From assembly GCA_900489925.1 (NCBI GenBank), contig UEHQ01000017.1, positions 265,142 to 329,141 on the forward strand: a DNA stretch of 64,000 nucleotides. The letters are read 5' to 3'. Of this stretch, positions 35,274-44,558 are shown in pieces (positions within the stretch are counted from its first letter, which is position 1; each line of letters begins with the position of its first letter). A program made the position numbers and the translations under genes. This DNA is from Hyphomicrobiales bacterium (lineage in GTDB: Bacteria > Pseudomonadota > Alphaproteobacteria > Rhizobiales > Rhizobiaceae). Under the pieces are notes generated by a model that worked only from the letters and a program-made list of their open reading frames with translations, was not told the origin of the DNA and made no database searches.

Positions 35274-35675
35274 CTAAGCTGTCCAGTCCTCTACACGCAA
35301 ACCGGGAACGCGATCAAACTCACGCCGATTGTTCGTGACCAGTATCAGGCCCCGTGAGCGAGCATGACCGGCAATTAGCTGATCATAAGGTCCAATCGGT
35401 GTTCCGCTCCGTGCGAGTTCGGCCCGCAATTGGCCTGTGTGGCTTGCTGCCATTTGGTCGTAGGCAAGCACCTCGAGCCGCGCCGCAAAGCCTTCGACGA
35501 CAGATAAGTTTCTTTCTGGAATTGCTGATTTTTCGGCGCCGTAGACTAACTCCATCAAGGTGACCGAGCTAATGCACAGCTGGCCATGGTGACGGTTGAA
35601 AGCCTCTCGTACTTGCTGTGGCCTGTTCTTCACCGTGAAAATGCAGATGTTGGTATCCAGCATGTACTTCAGCAT
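35274..35675 (-). CDS. vapC: Toxin VapC (PIN-domain ribonuclease)
   Basis: 133 aa. PIN-domain acidic residues are in place: D7 (MLDTNICIF), E42 (LMELVYGAEK) and D98 (GPYDQLIAGHA), with the closing TNNRREFDRV motif. This subtype, related to the tRNA(fMet)-cleaving VapC, cuts a specific RNA when free of antitoxin. It overlaps the antitoxin stop by one base, so they are cotranslated. Inserted between flgL and the aromatic operon. Confidence 0.92.
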   Translation of the reverse strand: MLKYMLDTNICIFTVKNRPQQVREAFNRHHGQLCISSVTLMELVYGAEKSAIPERNLSVVEGFAARLEVLAYDQMAASHTGQLRAELARSGTPIGPYDQLIAGHARSRGLILVTNNRREFDRVPGLRVEDWTA

Positions 35676-35905
35676 TAGAATGCCTCGCGCTCCTGCAAGG
35701 CTGGCTGGTCGCGCTCGTTCATGAAATCGGATGTTACTGCTTCACCTTCGAACCAACTGTCCCAAACTTCTCCGGCAGGGGCAATAATCCTCGTGCGCCC
35801 GACAGCAACGATGTCAACGCGCTTCACGTCATCAGGCAGGGCAACAGCCTTCGGCAACCGAACGGCCTGGCTACGATTGCTTTGAAACACGGCTCCCTGC
35901 TCCAT
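35675..35905 (-). CDS. vapB: Antitoxin VapB (AbrB/MazE-type)
   Basis: 76 aa from ATG 35905, preceded by GGAG at 6 nt; an ATG 12 nt upstream has no ribosome site. The N-terminal swapped-hairpin motif (AVFQSNRSQAVRLPKAVALP) binds DNA and the C-terminus (VWDSWFEGEAVTSDFMNERDQPALQEREAF) wraps the toxin. It represses its own operon, probably through the GGATAT repeats just upstream. Confidence 0.9.
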   Translation of the reverse strand: MEQGAVFQSNRSQAVRLPKAVALPDDVKRVDIVAVGRTRIIAPAGEVWDSWFEGEAVTSDFMNERDQPALQEREAF

Positions 35906-35917
35906 CTTCAGCTCCAT

Positions 35918-35975
35918 GGATATACAAATAGCATATCCCATTTAGTTTCGCACGCGGGATATGTCAATGGGATAT
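35918..35975. promoter_or_regulatory. VapBC operator with GGATAT repeats
   Basis: Inverted GGATAT (35918-35923) and ATATCC (35933-35938), followed by direct copies GGGATAT at 35956-35962 and 35969-35975. They lie at and just upstream of the vapB start. Repeats of this kind are the usual VapBC autoregulatory site. Confidence 0.5.
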
Positions 35976-36053
35976 ACCACGGTTCCAGGTTGCTGAGTTG
36001 GTGAGCGATGCCCACCAATCCTGCAGCTGATCCACCACGCCGATACAAGCCGC

Positions 36054-36941
36054 CTAGGTGCCACGCGCGAGCACGAAGTTATGCTCCACCTCCCAAAACC
36101 TTTCCGAGAAGCCGAGCTCCTTGGCGCGTTGGGCGTCATTCGTCAGGCGAAACTTGGCGAGCAGGCTTTCCTTGACTCCGAACACCGCGTCGGAACGAAT
36201 GTAGGGATCGTCGGGATCGAAAATATGCGTCGTCAGCGTCTCGAACCCATTCGCCTTGATGATGTAGTGAAGGTGAGCTGGGCGATAGGGATGTCGACCA
36301 AGCTGACCGAGCAATTGCCCGACGGGGCCGTCATCTGGTATCGGGTAGAACTTCGGCTTCACCGCGCGGAACCAATACTGTCCGTCAGCGCCTGTGCGGA
36401 AGATTCCACGCAAGTTGAAGTCCGGCTGAATGCCCTTTTGCTGGACGTCGTAGAAGCCTTCGTCGTTGGCCTGCCAGACATCGATGACAGCGTCCGCGAT
36501 CGGGGCACCCTCCGTGTCGAGGATACGTCCGCTGATCACCATATCCTCGCCTTTCTGGTCGAGGCAGATATTGGCACCCATCGGCAGCTCCGGTGCGTCG
36601 GCGACGTGGAATGGCCCGAGTACGGTGCTCTCCGAAGCTCCTGAGGGCTTTCGATTATTGATTGCGTCCACAAGCATCGATACGCCCAACACGTCCGACA
36701 AGAGAATGAACTCCTGCCGCCAGTCGGTGCAGGTGTGCCCCGTACGCGTGAGAAACATGATCGCCTGCATCCACTCGTCCTGGGTCGGCTCCAGTTCCTT
36801 GACGGCTTCGTGCAGCTTTCGCGTCACGACCTCCATCACCTGCTTCAGCCGCTCGTCCTTTGCGTTGACGTTTCGGCTCGTGACGACTTCGACCGAGCTT
36901 GCCTCAGTGAAGTATCCTTTTTCTTCGCTACTCATCTTCAT
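36054..36941 (-). CDS. Hydroxyquinol 1,2-dioxygenase-like intradiol ring-cleavage enzyme
   Basis: 295 aa. N-terminal helical dimerisation region, then the catalytic intradiol domain with all four Fe(III) ligands: Y164 (GFYDV), Y199 (KFYPIP), H223 and H225 (RPAHLH). The sequence pattern and length fit hydroxyquinol 1,2-dioxygenases, which open benzene-1,2,4-triol to maleylacetate; catechol use is not excluded. Last gene of the aromatic operon, starting one base after the hydroxylase stop. It probably supplies the operon's active ring-cleavage enzyme. Confidence 0.9.
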   Translation of the reverse strand: MKMSSEEKGYFTEASSVEVVTSRNVNAKDERLKQVMEVVTRKLHEAVKELEPTQDEWMQAIMFLTRTGHTCTDWRQEFILLSDVLGVSMLVDAINNRKPSGASESTVLGPFHVADAPELPMGANICLDQKGEDMVISGRILDTEGAPIADAVIDVWQANDEGFYDVQQKGIQPDFNLRGIFRTGADGQYWFRAVKPKFYPIPDDGPVGQLLGQLGRHPYRPAHLHYIIKANGFETLTTHIFDPDDPYIRSDAVFGVKESLLAKFRLTNDAQRAKELGFSERFWEVEHNFVLARGT

Positions 36942-36942
36942 C

Positions 36943-38697
36943 TCACCGATCCAGGACAGCTTTCATGACGCGGCGCAATTCGCCTTCGGCGTTGGCCACC
37001 ACCGCCTCGGCACGCCATGCGATGTGGTGATCGGGACGCACAAGCAATGCGCCGGAATCACGGATTTCATGGGCCCGCGCCCAATCGCCGCTCAAGTCCT
37101 GCCAGACCTGTCGCGGTCCGACCTTGTGTACGCTAATCTGGATTCCCAACTCCTTGGAAATAGCCTTCGCAGCGGCGACCCACGCATCGCCGCCGATACC
37201 CGTCAGGATCGTGAAGACCCCATGGCCAGTCAGATCAAGACTGGAGACCTTTTCGCCGTCCTGACCAAACAGCCAGACATGCGGCAAGCGTGCGCCCGGC
37301 CATGACGTCGGCTGGAAATGAAGCTCGGCATCCCTCTCAAATTTCGGTTCCGGCTGTCCGTCCTTGACCACTGCCTGCGAATTGTAGCGGTGGTTCATCT
37401 CGACACCGTGCGCGTCGAACTCGTAGACCTTGCTGGCAATCGCGTTGCGAATGGCCTCTCGCTGATGCTCGGCGTCAGCCGTGTCGTTGCATCGCGCGTC
37501 CATGTTCTGCTGCATTTTCACCGGATCGACCGAATCCAGCAGACCCAGCGACTTGAAGATCGGTCCGAATTCCTCGATCGATTTGTTGGCACGGGTTACG
37601 ATTTGCTTGGCGATCGGTGCGCGCTCGGCCTGGTAGCTGTCGAGCAGACCCTCGCCTGCCTGTCCCTTGAGCACCATGGCCAGCTTCCAGGCGAGATTGA
37701 ATGCGTCCTGAATGGAGGTGTTCGATCCGAGGCCGTTGGATGGCGGATGCCGATGAATGGCGTCACCCATGCAGAACACGCGGCCCTTTGAGAGTGTGGT
37801 CGCATACATGTTGTTGACGGTCCAGGTAGACACGGACTTGATCTTTGGTTTCAGATCCGGAACGCCGACGAGCTCCCTGACGACCTTGGTCGCGAATGCA
37901 TCGTCAACCTGCGGGGCTGGTTGATTGATGTCATAGCCCCAGACGATCAACCATTCGTTCCATGGCCGCACCATGCGCACGAGACCCATGCCGATACCGC
38001 CGACATCGGCGCCCGGTTGTAGCACCCAGTAGAGAACCGACGGCCGGTGGGCCACATATCTCGACAGATCGGCTTCGAAAAGGATGTTCATCGATCCGGC
38101 AACGCCCATCTTGCCTTCGAAGGCCAACCCGGCGTGCTCGGCGACCTTGGAGTTTCCTCCGTCTGCTCCGATCAGAAACCTAGACCGTATCGTCAATTCC
38201 TTGCCCGTCAGACGATCAAGGCACGTGGTCGTCACCCCTTCACCGTCTTGAACATGGCTGACATACTCGGTCGACATGCGCGATTGAGCACCACGCGAAC
38301 ATGCGGTCTTGAAGAGCAGCGGCTCCATGAAGGTCTGCGGCAGGTCGTTCATCCGGCTGGGTGAAGACAGGAGGTGCTCGGCCCTCGACAGCGGGTGATT
38401 ACCCCAGCTTTGCATCCGGCCGATCTCTTCGCCTGCGACAGCCGTACAGAACACGTTCTGCCCCATCAGATCCTGCTCGACGGCGAACATATAGGCCTCG
38501 TCCTCCACATCGCGGCCCAGATCGCGCAGAACCTCCATCGTTCTCTGGTTGGTGATGTGGGCACGTGGCGTATTCGCGAGCCAGCGGTAGCGGTTGATGA
38601 CAAGCGGTTCAAGGCCGTAACTCGCAAGAAGCGCCGCCGTCGCAGACCCTGCGGGCCCCGTTCCGATAATCAATACGTCGGTGGTGATGTCAGCCAT
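36943..38697 (-). CDS. FAD-dependent aromatic monooxygenase (TfdB/resorcinol hydroxylase type)
   Basis: 584 aa. FAD Rossmann motif GTGPAG (12-17), the DG motif LIGADGGNSKV (near 190) and the ribityl-binding GD motif CMGDAIHRHPPSNGLGSNTSIQDA. The RWLANTPRAHITNQRTMEVLRDLG block is characteristic of TfdB-like phenol hydroxylases. With NAD(P)H and O2 it would hydroxylate a phenol or resorcinol to the ring-cleavage substrate; the adjacent dioxygenase suggests hydroxyquinol as product. It overlaps the LivM-type permease by 8 nt. Confidence 0.9.
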   Translation of the reverse strand: MADITTDVLIIGTGPAGSATAALLASYGLEPLVINRYRWLANTPRAHITNQRTMEVLRDLGRDVEDEAYMFAVEQDLMGQNVFCTAVAGEEIGRMQSWGNHPLSRAEHLLSSPSRMNDLPQTFMEPLLFKTACSRGAQSRMSTEYVSHVQDGEGVTTTCLDRLTGKELTIRSRFLIGADGGNSKVAEHAGLAFEGKMGVAGSMNILFEADLSRYVAHRPSVLYWVLQPGADVGGIGMGLVRMVRPWNEWLIVWGYDINQPAPQVDDAFATKVVRELVGVPDLKPKIKSVSTWTVNNMYATTLSKGRVFCMGDAIHRHPPSNGLGSNTSIQDAFNLAWKLAMVLKGQAGEGLLDSYQAERAPIAKQIVTRANKSIEEFGPIFKSLGLLDSVDPVKMQQNMDARCNDTADAEHQREAIRNAIASKVYEFDAHGVEMNHRYNSQAVVKDGQPEPKFERDAELHFQPTSWPGARLPHVWLFGQDGEKVSSLDLTGHGVFTILTGIGGDAWVAAAKAISKELGIQISVHKVGPRQVWQDLSGDWARAHEIRDSGALLVRPDHHIAWRAEAVVANAEGELRRVMKAVLDR

Positions 38698-39805
38698 TCG
38701 GCCCTCCCTTTTCAGAATATGAAGCAGATCCGCCCCTCAGGCGTCGGCGGACCGGAAAGAGTTCCCATCCCGTGCGGTGGGAGATCAGACCCCAGAGCCC
38801 CTGGGGCGCGAAGAGCATCGTGACGATCGCCAGCGCCCCGAGCGCCAGCAGATACCAGGATCCGTAGCTCGAAAAGGCGTTCTGCAGCAGGAAGAAGACC
38901 AACACACCGAGGATAGGACCTTCGATCGTGCCAATGCCGCCGATCACCACGATGAAGACCACATAGGCCGTCCAATCCGTCAGCGAGAACGCCGCATCGG
39001 GGGAGATTCGCCCCTTCTGCAGGTAGATGAGCGCGCCGACCACGCCGGTCACGAAGGCAGTCAGCAAATAGATCGCTGTCTTCAACCGACGGGCATCGAC
39101 GCCCAGGGCTCGGGCCGCCGTCTCGTTGTCGCGCACGGCCGCAAGCCCGAGGCCGTGCTTGCTGCGCAGGAGTTTATAGACAAGCGCGATCGTCGCCACT
39201 GCCACCGCCAGCGCTAGCCAGTAAGCCAACGCATCAGCAGCCGCCGACGGCCGCATGCCAAACCAATCTCCAAGGCCGGAAATTCCGACCATCTCGCGCG
39301 TCGCGTTACGCGGCAGCGAGGTGCCGGTACCGCCACCCAAGGCTTTCCATTGCGCAAGCACAAGCCGGCCGACCTCCGCGATGACCCAGGTGCCGATCGC
39401 AAAATATGGACCGTAGAGTCGAAAAACGAAGAAGGCCGTCGGGATGGCGATCAACGCGGAAAACAGACCGGCGACGGGGATGGCTAGCAGCGGATCCCAG
39501 CCTGCCAGGATCACGGCGGCAAACAGGGCATATGCACCGCAGCCTACGAAGAGCTGCTGTCCAACGGAGATCAGCCCGGCATAGCCGGCAAGAAGATTCC
39601 AGCTCTGCGCCAATGTCAGCATGGTGAGGATGAAGAACAGATCCTGCACGACCCCGCGAGAAACGGCAAACGGCGCTGCCGCCATCGCGACGACCGCCAC
39701 AAGGGAGACGATCGAGAAGATGCCGGACAAGGTGGTCCGCGTCTCGATCTTCCACCCGCCTTGCATGTCAATGTCCTTGGTCATGGTCTCGAAACCGGTC
39801 GTCAT
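38690..39805 (-). CDS. Branched-chain-type ABC transporter permease (LivM family)
   Basis: 371 aa from ATG 39805 (GAGGTG upstream). A longer reading frame starting inside the previous gene was rejected because its first residues lack membrane character. About nine spans, with the LivM pattern GLISVGQQLFVGCGAYALFA and the loop GLGLAAVRDNETAARALGVDARRLK. Forms the channel with the LivH-type permease. Imports the aromatic substrate by context. Confidence 0.9.
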   Translation of the reverse strand: MTTGFETMTKDIDMQGGWKIETRTTLSGIFSIVSLVAVVAMAAAPFAVSRGVVQDLFFILTMLTLAQSWNLLAGYAGLISVGQQLFVGCGAYALFAAVILAGWDPLLAIPVAGLFSALIAIPTAFFVFRLYGPYFAIGTWVIAEVGRLVLAQWKALGGGTGTSLPRNATREMVGISGLGDWFGMRPSAAADALAYWLALAVAVATIALVYKLLRSKHGLGLAAVRDNETAARALGVDARRLKTAIYLLTAFVTGVVGALIYLQKGRISPDAAFSLTDWTAYVVFIVVIGGIGTIEGPILGVLVFFLLQNAFSSYGSWYLLALGALAIVTMLFAPQGLWGLISHRTGWELFPVRRRLRGGSASYSEKGGPNG

Positions 39806-39813
39806 GATGCACC

Positions 39814-40677
39814 TCAATCCACGGCCCTGGGGAAGAGACCTCGTGGCCGAAACAGAAGCACGAGGAGAAACGCGATATGGCCCGACAGAATCTGCCATTC
39901 CGGATTGATCGAGGCGCCGACTGTTTGCGCCACGCCCAGGATCACGCCGCCGGCAAGCGTTCCCCAGAGCGAGCCAAGCCCACCGATGATGACCGCCTCG
40001 AAGGCATAGATAAGCCGGGCGGGACCCGAGGTTGGATCGAAATTCGCCCGTGTTCCGAGGTATAGCGCCGCCACCGTGACGATCACCATCGCGATCCCCG
40101 TAGCGATCGCGAAGATCGAATCCGGGCGTATTCCCATAAGCCGCGCTGTGACGAGGTCATCCGATGTCGCTCTGAAGGCCCGCCCGAGCGCGGTCCGATA
40201 GATAAGCTGGTTGAGCGCCACGACGACGACGATAGCTGACGCGAAGGTGATCAGCGGCATCAGACCAGCCGTTACCCCTACCAACTGCACCGATGCCGTT
40301 TCCAGGGCGCCGGCGGAGACGCGCTTGCTGTCAGCGGTGAATGTTTCGAGCAGTCCGTTCTGGATCACGATCGACAGGCCGAAGGTGACCAGAAGTGGTG
40401 GCAGAATGTCCTTGCCCAGCGTTCTGTTGAGAAGATGATACTGTAGCAGCCAGCCTAGCGCGAACATGAGTGGCGCGGCGAGCATCGCCGCGAGAAACGG
40501 ATTCAAGCCCAGCGTCGATACGATGAGAAGGATCAGGAAGGCCGCGAGGACGATGAGGTCGCCATGGGTGAGATTGACAAGACGCATGATACCGAAGACG
40601 AGGCTGAGGCCAGCCGCGAACAAGGCGTAAAGCCCGCCGAGCAGAACGCCTTGCAGAAGTGTATCAAGCCAGTTCAT
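39814..40677 (-). CDS. Branched-chain-type ABC transporter permease (LivH family)
   Basis: 287 aa. Opens MNWLDTLLQGVLLGGLYALFAAGLSLVFGIMRLVNLTHGDL, the standard LivH N-terminus, with later loop GRAFRATSDDLVTARLMGI and GSLWGTLAGGVILG. Eight or so spans. It overlaps the LivF-type ATPase by 14 nt and precedes the LivM-type permease by 8 nt, as part of the aromatic operon. Confidence 0.92.
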   Translation of the reverse strand: MNWLDTLLQGVLLGGLYALFAAGLSLVFGIMRLVNLTHGDLIVLAAFLILLIVSTLGLNPFLAAMLAAPLMFALGWLLQYHLLNRTLGKDILPPLLVTFGLSIVIQNGLLETFTADSKRVSAGALETASVQLVGVTAGLMPLITFASAIVVVVALNQLIYRTALGRAFRATSDDLVTARLMGIRPDSIFAIATGIAMVIVTVAALYLGTRANFDPTSGPARLIYAFEAVIIGGLGSLWGTLAGGVILGVAQTVGASINPEWQILSGHIAFLLVLLFRPRGLFPRAVD

Positions 40678-41386
40678 GAGTGCCTGCTCCGAAATAGGCC
40701 GCGTGAATATCGACGCGGTCGAGCTCTGACGGACGGCCGCTCAACGTGATCCTGCCCTCCATCATGCAATAGACACGATCCGCGACCTTCAGCGCCTGGC
40801 CGATGTCCTGTTCGACGATCACGATCGCAGCACCCGCCGCGCGGATCTTCGAGAAGGCGCTGTAAATGTCCTTGATCACGACAGGAGCCAGCCCTAGGCT
40901 CAACTCGTCACAAAGAAGCACTTCGGGATTGGACATCAGCGCCCGTCCGATCGCCACCATCTGCTGCTGCCCGCCCGAAAGCGCCGTCGCTGGGTTTCGC
41001 CGACGTTCCTTGAGTATGGGAAACAGGGCATAGACGGTATCGAGCGACCAGGGGCCTTGTGTCTTGCGTCCGTAGGCGCCGATCTGGAGGTTCTCTTCCA
41101 CGCTCAGCGAAGGAAATAGCTTCCGTCCTTCGGGGACGAGCGCGATGCCTCGCCGCACCACGTCGGCGGCGTCTTCCGCCCCGATCGGCTCGCCACGATG
41201 GAGGATCATGTCTGGGCGGTTGGCAAGAATTCCGGCGATTGATCGCATGAGCGTCGACTTCCCGGCTCCATTGGCGCCGATGACGGCGATCGTCTCTCCG
41301 GCGTCAAGCGCCATGTCGACACCGAAGATAGCCTGAAAATCGCCGTAGAACGCGGTGAGCGCGCGTGTTTCAAGAAGGCTCGGCAT
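40664..41386 (-). CDS. Branched-chain-type ABC transporter ATPase (LivF family)
   Basis: 240 aa from ATG 41386, which overlaps the LivG stop by one base. Walker A GANGAGKST, Q-loop region with LVPEGRKLFPSLSVEENL, signature LSGGQQQMVAIGRAL and Walker B LLCDELSLGLAP are all present. Pairs with the LivG-type ATPase. Confidence 0.93.
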   Translation of the reverse strand: MPSLLETRALTAFYGDFQAIFGVDMALDAGETIAVIGANGAGKSTLMRSIAGILANRPDMILHRGEPIGAEDAADVVRRGIALVPEGRKLFPSLSVEENLQIGAYGRKTQGPWSLDTVYALFPILKERRRNPATALSGGQQQMVAIGRALMSNPEVLLCDELSLGLAPVVIKDIYSAFSKIRAAGAAIVIVEQDIGQALKVADRVYCMMEGRITLSGRPSELDRVDIHAAYFGAGTHELA

Positions 41387-42105
41387 CAGACCTCCATCCC
41401 CAGATAGATCTCGCGAACTTCTTGCGACGACATGATGGTCTGCGGTGTGCCGACTCCAATGACCCGTCCGAAATTCAAGACGAGTATCCGCTCGACCACC
41501 GCCGTCAGTGCATGAAGGACATGCTCGATCCAGATGATCGCCACGCCTCGGGCATGCACTCTCTTGATTGTGGCCACCAGTTGCTGACACTCTCCTTCGG
41601 TTAGGCCGCCGGCGATCTCGTCAAGCAGCAGAAGTTTTGGCTGGGTCGCGAGTGCGCGAGCGAGTTCGAGACGCTTGCGTTCGAGGAGTGTCAGCGACGA
41701 TGCCTGCACATTGGCCTTGGCGATGAGGCCCGTTTCCACGAGGATATCGGCGCAAATGCCCGCCACGTCGTTTTCGCTCGCCTGCGAACCGAACGCACCG
41801 GCGACCAAAAGATTCTCATAGACGGTGAGCCGTTCGAACGGCTGCGGAATCTGGAAGGTTCGCCCCATGCCCGCCAGACAGCGTTGCATTGGGGAAATAG
41901 AGGTCACGTCCTTGCCATCGAAGCTGACGGAACCGCTCGCGACCGAAAGATTGCCGTTGATCAGGTTGAACAGCGTCGATTTTCCGGCGCCGTTCGGCCC
42001 GATCACGCCGAGCGCCTCGCCCGACTCCACCGAAAGGCTGATCGCATCGGCAACGACGAGCGCGCCGAACGACTTCGAGACATTGTTGAGCTGCAACATG
42101 GGCAT
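41386..42105 (-). CDS. Branched-chain-type ABC transporter ATPase (LivG family)
   Basis: 239 aa from ATG 42105 (GGAG 7 nt upstream). Walker A GPNGAGKST, Q-loop GMGRTFQIPQPFERLTV, Walker B KLLLLDEIAGGL and the His switch WIEHV. The signature is LTLLERKRLELARAL, where the more usual start is LS-x-G, so it is somewhat divergent. It follows the binding-protein gene by 52 nt. Confidence 0.92.
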   Translation of the reverse strand: MPMLQLNNVSKSFGALVVADAISLSVESGEALGVIGPNGAGKSTLFNLINGNLSVASGSVSFDGKDVTSISPMQRCLAGMGRTFQIPQPFERLTVYENLLVAGAFGSQASENDVAGICADILVETGLIAKANVQASSLTLLERKRLELARALATQPKLLLLDEIAGGLTEGECQQLVATIKRVHARGVAIIWIEHVLHALTAVVERILVLNFGRVIGVGTPQTIMSSQEVREIYLGMEV

Positions 42106-42157
42106 GGATCGTCTCCGCACCGGAGCCGCCCGGCAATGTTGCCGGGCGGTTGCCGGT

Positions 42158-43438
42158 TCAAGCCAGCGCTTCGAGTTTTCCGCCGAGCGGCACGTTCGGT
42201 GCCAGCCCGTTTTCCACGACGACAAGATCGTAGCCACCGCCTGACTTGAGGCGCCATTGACCACCGACCAGTGGCGTCTTGGCCACGTTCTTCTGGGCGA
42301 AAGGCGGTAGCTTTTCGTTGCCCCAGGCAATTGGGCCGACAAGCGTGTCGAGCTTGGTCTCGCCAATCGCCTTGGCAACCGCATCGCCGTCACCCGCGTC
42401 GCCGGCGCGCTTCATGACGTCGACGGCAAGTTCGAACAGCGCATGGGCAAAGCCGATTGGCTGCGTCCAGGGACGACCGGTACTCTTCGTAAAGGCATCT
42501 GCAACGGCTGCGGTGGTCTCTCCGGTAAGGGAGGACTTGAAGGGATGGCTCGGGGTCCACCAGACTTCAGTGGAGAGGTTGTGCCCGGCGTCGCCAAGCG
42601 CCTCGACGGTCTGCGGAAATAGAAGTGCCTTGCCGATCGATGCGATCTTCGGCTTCAGGCCCTGCTGCTTTGCCTGGTTCCAGAAGGTCGTGAGGTCCGG
42701 GGGGATCATCACGCCGGTCAAAATGTCCACGTTTGCCTGTTTGAAGGCATTGATCTGAGCCGAAAAATCGTCGGTCAGGTTCTGGTAGCGGCCCGTGTCG
42801 GTTAGCGAATAGCCCAGCTTCTCAAGGACCGGTGGGAAGCCGACGACCTTGTCGCCCCAGGCGTTGCCATCGCCATCGTTGGGGAACAGCCCACCGACCT
42901 TCTTGTTCGTGTCGATCTGCCCCCACATTCCGGTGAAGACCGCAATGATGTCCTCGAGGCCCCAGAAAAAATGGTAGGCGTAGTCGAACGGCTTCCACGA
43001 AGCCGGATCGCCGGGATTGCCCTGCTGCCCGATGAACCATGGCTGCCAGGGAGCCACGGTCGAGATACATGGCATCTGCTCGCCTTCGCAGGTCGTCGAG
43101 ACCGGATTGGTCGTCTCCGGCGTCGACGAAACGAGCATCAGATTGATCTCGTCGGTGACGATCAGCTCCTTGGCAACTTCCGCGGCGCGGTTGGGATTGG
43201 ACTGACTATCCTTGACGACGACCTCGTAATTCAGACCAAGCTTTTTCGTGGTGGCCAGAAAGGCGTCGATGACGAACTTGTCAGCCTCACCGAACGCTGC
43301 CAGTGGTCCCGTCTGCGGGCTCACATAGCCGAGCTTGATCGCCTTATCCTGGGCAATCGCCGGCGCAGCCAAGCCTGATGCGGCGATGACAGCCCCACCG
43401 GCTGCGGTCGTCTTCAGAAAATCGCGTCTCGTAAACAT
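42158..43438 (-). CDS. Branched-chain-type ABC transporter binding protein, Tat-exported
   Basis: 426 aa from ATG 43438, where GGAGG lies 5 nt upstream; other ATGs 12-30 nt earlier are possible. A twin-arginine signal (FTRRDFLKTTAAGGAVIAASGLAAPAIA) precedes a Peripla_BP_6 protein (IKLGYVSPQTGPLAAFGEADKF). Ligands of this family include aromatic acids and amino acids. It lies between maleylacetate reductase and the ATPase genes, so it should bind the aromatic substrate of this operon. Confidence 0.9.
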   Translation of the reverse strand: MFTRRDFLKTTAAGGAVIAASGLAAPAIAQDKAIKLGYVSPQTGPLAAFGEADKFVIDAFLATTKKLGLNYEVVVKDSQSNPNRAAEVAKELIVTDEINLMLVSSTPETTNPVSTTCEGEQMPCISTVAPWQPWFIGQQGNPGDPASWKPFDYAYHFFWGLEDIIAVFTGMWGQIDTNKKVGGLFPNDGDGNAWGDKVVGFPPVLEKLGYSLTDTGRYQNLTDDFSAQINAFKQANVDILTGVMIPPDLTTFWNQAKQQGLKPKIASIGKALLFPQTVEALGDAGHNLSTEVWWTPSHPFKSSLTGETTAAVADAFTKSTGRPWTQPIGFAHALFELAVDVMKRAGDAGDGDAVAKAIGETKLDTLVGPIAWGNEKLPPFAQKNVAKTPLVGGQWRLKSGGGYDLVVVENGLAPNVPLGGKLEALA

Positions 43439-43496
43439 GTGTCCTCCCATCATTCTCTCTCCTCCCAAAGAGCGCGCTCAACAGCGCGTCAAAAAT

Positions 43497-44558
43497 TCAT
43501 TCAGATGGCCGGCGGCCCTCCCATGCATTTTGCAGAAGCTGCCGGATGGATTGGCGGTCGATCGGCTGCGGGTTCCAGTAAGGGTTCTCCACAGCAATGC
43601 CCGCCGCCTTGTCGAGATCCGCTTCGGTCAGACCGAAATCGCGAAGTGACAGCGGCGCGCCAATTGCCTTCGCGAAGTCCCAGAGACCGCCTCCAACCGA
43701 TCCGCCGAATATTTCCGCGACCGGCGCAAGCTCTCTTGCCGCCGCCTTCGCATTGAAGCCGGCCGTGTGTGGCAGCATGACCGCATGCGTTTCGGCGTGC
43801 GGTGTATCGAAGGAACCGCCGAGCGTGTGACAAATCTTGTGATGGAGCGCCATGCCGACGGTTCCGAGAACGGTGCCGCACAACCAGGCACCATAGAAGG
43901 CGTCACTGCGCGCCTCCGCGTCGTCGGGTGTCTTCACGATCGCCGGCAAGCTGCGGGCGAAGGCGCGAAGCCCCTCGATTGCCATCAAGGTCGAGATCGG
44001 ATTGCGATCCTGCGCGTAGAGCCCTTCGACGGCGTGGGCCATGGCGTTCAGACCGCTCGTCACACTCATTGAAACCGGCAGCCCATAGGTCAGGAGCGGA
44101 TCGTAGACAACGACTTCCGGGAGAATCTTCGCATCCTTCACCGTCGTTTTTCGCCCGCCCTCGGTTTGACCAAGAATGGGGGTGACCTCGGAACCCGCAT
44201 ATGTCGTCGGCACGACGATCTGGAGAAGGTCGGTCCGATAGGCGATCGCCTTGCCGAGGCCCGTCGTCGATCCGCCGCCAAGTGAGATGACGCAGTCGGC
44301 CCGCGTCTCCGCAACGACCTTCATCGCAGCCTCGGTGACATCCACGGGCGTGTGCATGACCGCGCCGGAAAAGACGCCACAAGCAAGGTCGCCGATCTCC
44401 CGAGCCAGCGCCTCGGCATCGGCCTTCTGGTGGGGAGTGGAGAGGACAAGCGCGCGCCTGGCGCCCGACTTAGCAATCCATTCCGACAGGCTCTTCCTCG
44501 CGCCGTTTCCGAAGATGATACGGGCAGGACTGCCCGCGTATGAAAACTCGACGCTCAT
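43497..44558 (-). CDS. Maleylacetate reductase (iron-containing alcohol dehydrogenase family)
   Basis: 353 aa. Family signatures: ISLGGGSTTGLGKAIAYRT (NAD-binding), PTTYAGSEVTPILGQT, the metal site AMAHAVEGLY and HHKICHTLGGSFDTPHAETHAVMLPH. This matches the short maleylacetate reductase branch, which reduces maleylacetate to 3-oxoadipate with NAD(P)H. It overlaps the upstream intradiol gene by 4 nt (ATGA). It completes the hydroxyquinol route between the dioxygenases and central metabolism. Confidence 0.93.
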   Translation of the reverse strand: MSVEFSYAGSPARIIFGNGARKSLSEWIAKSGARRALVLSTPHQKADAEALAREIGDLACGVFSGAVMHTPVDVTEAAMKVVAETRADCVISLGGGSTTGLGKAIAYRTDLLQIVVPTTYAGSEVTPILGQTEGGRKTTVKDAKILPEVVVYDPLLTYGLPVSMSVTSGLNAMAHAVEGLYAQDRNPISTLMAIEGLRAFARSLPAIVKTPDDAEARSDAFYGAWLCGTVLGTVGMALHHKICHTLGGSFDTPHAETHAVMLPHTAGFNAKAAARELAPVAEIFGGSVGGGLWDFAKAIGAPLSLRDFGLTEADLDKAAGIAVENPYWNPQPIDRQSIRQLLQNAWEGRRPSE

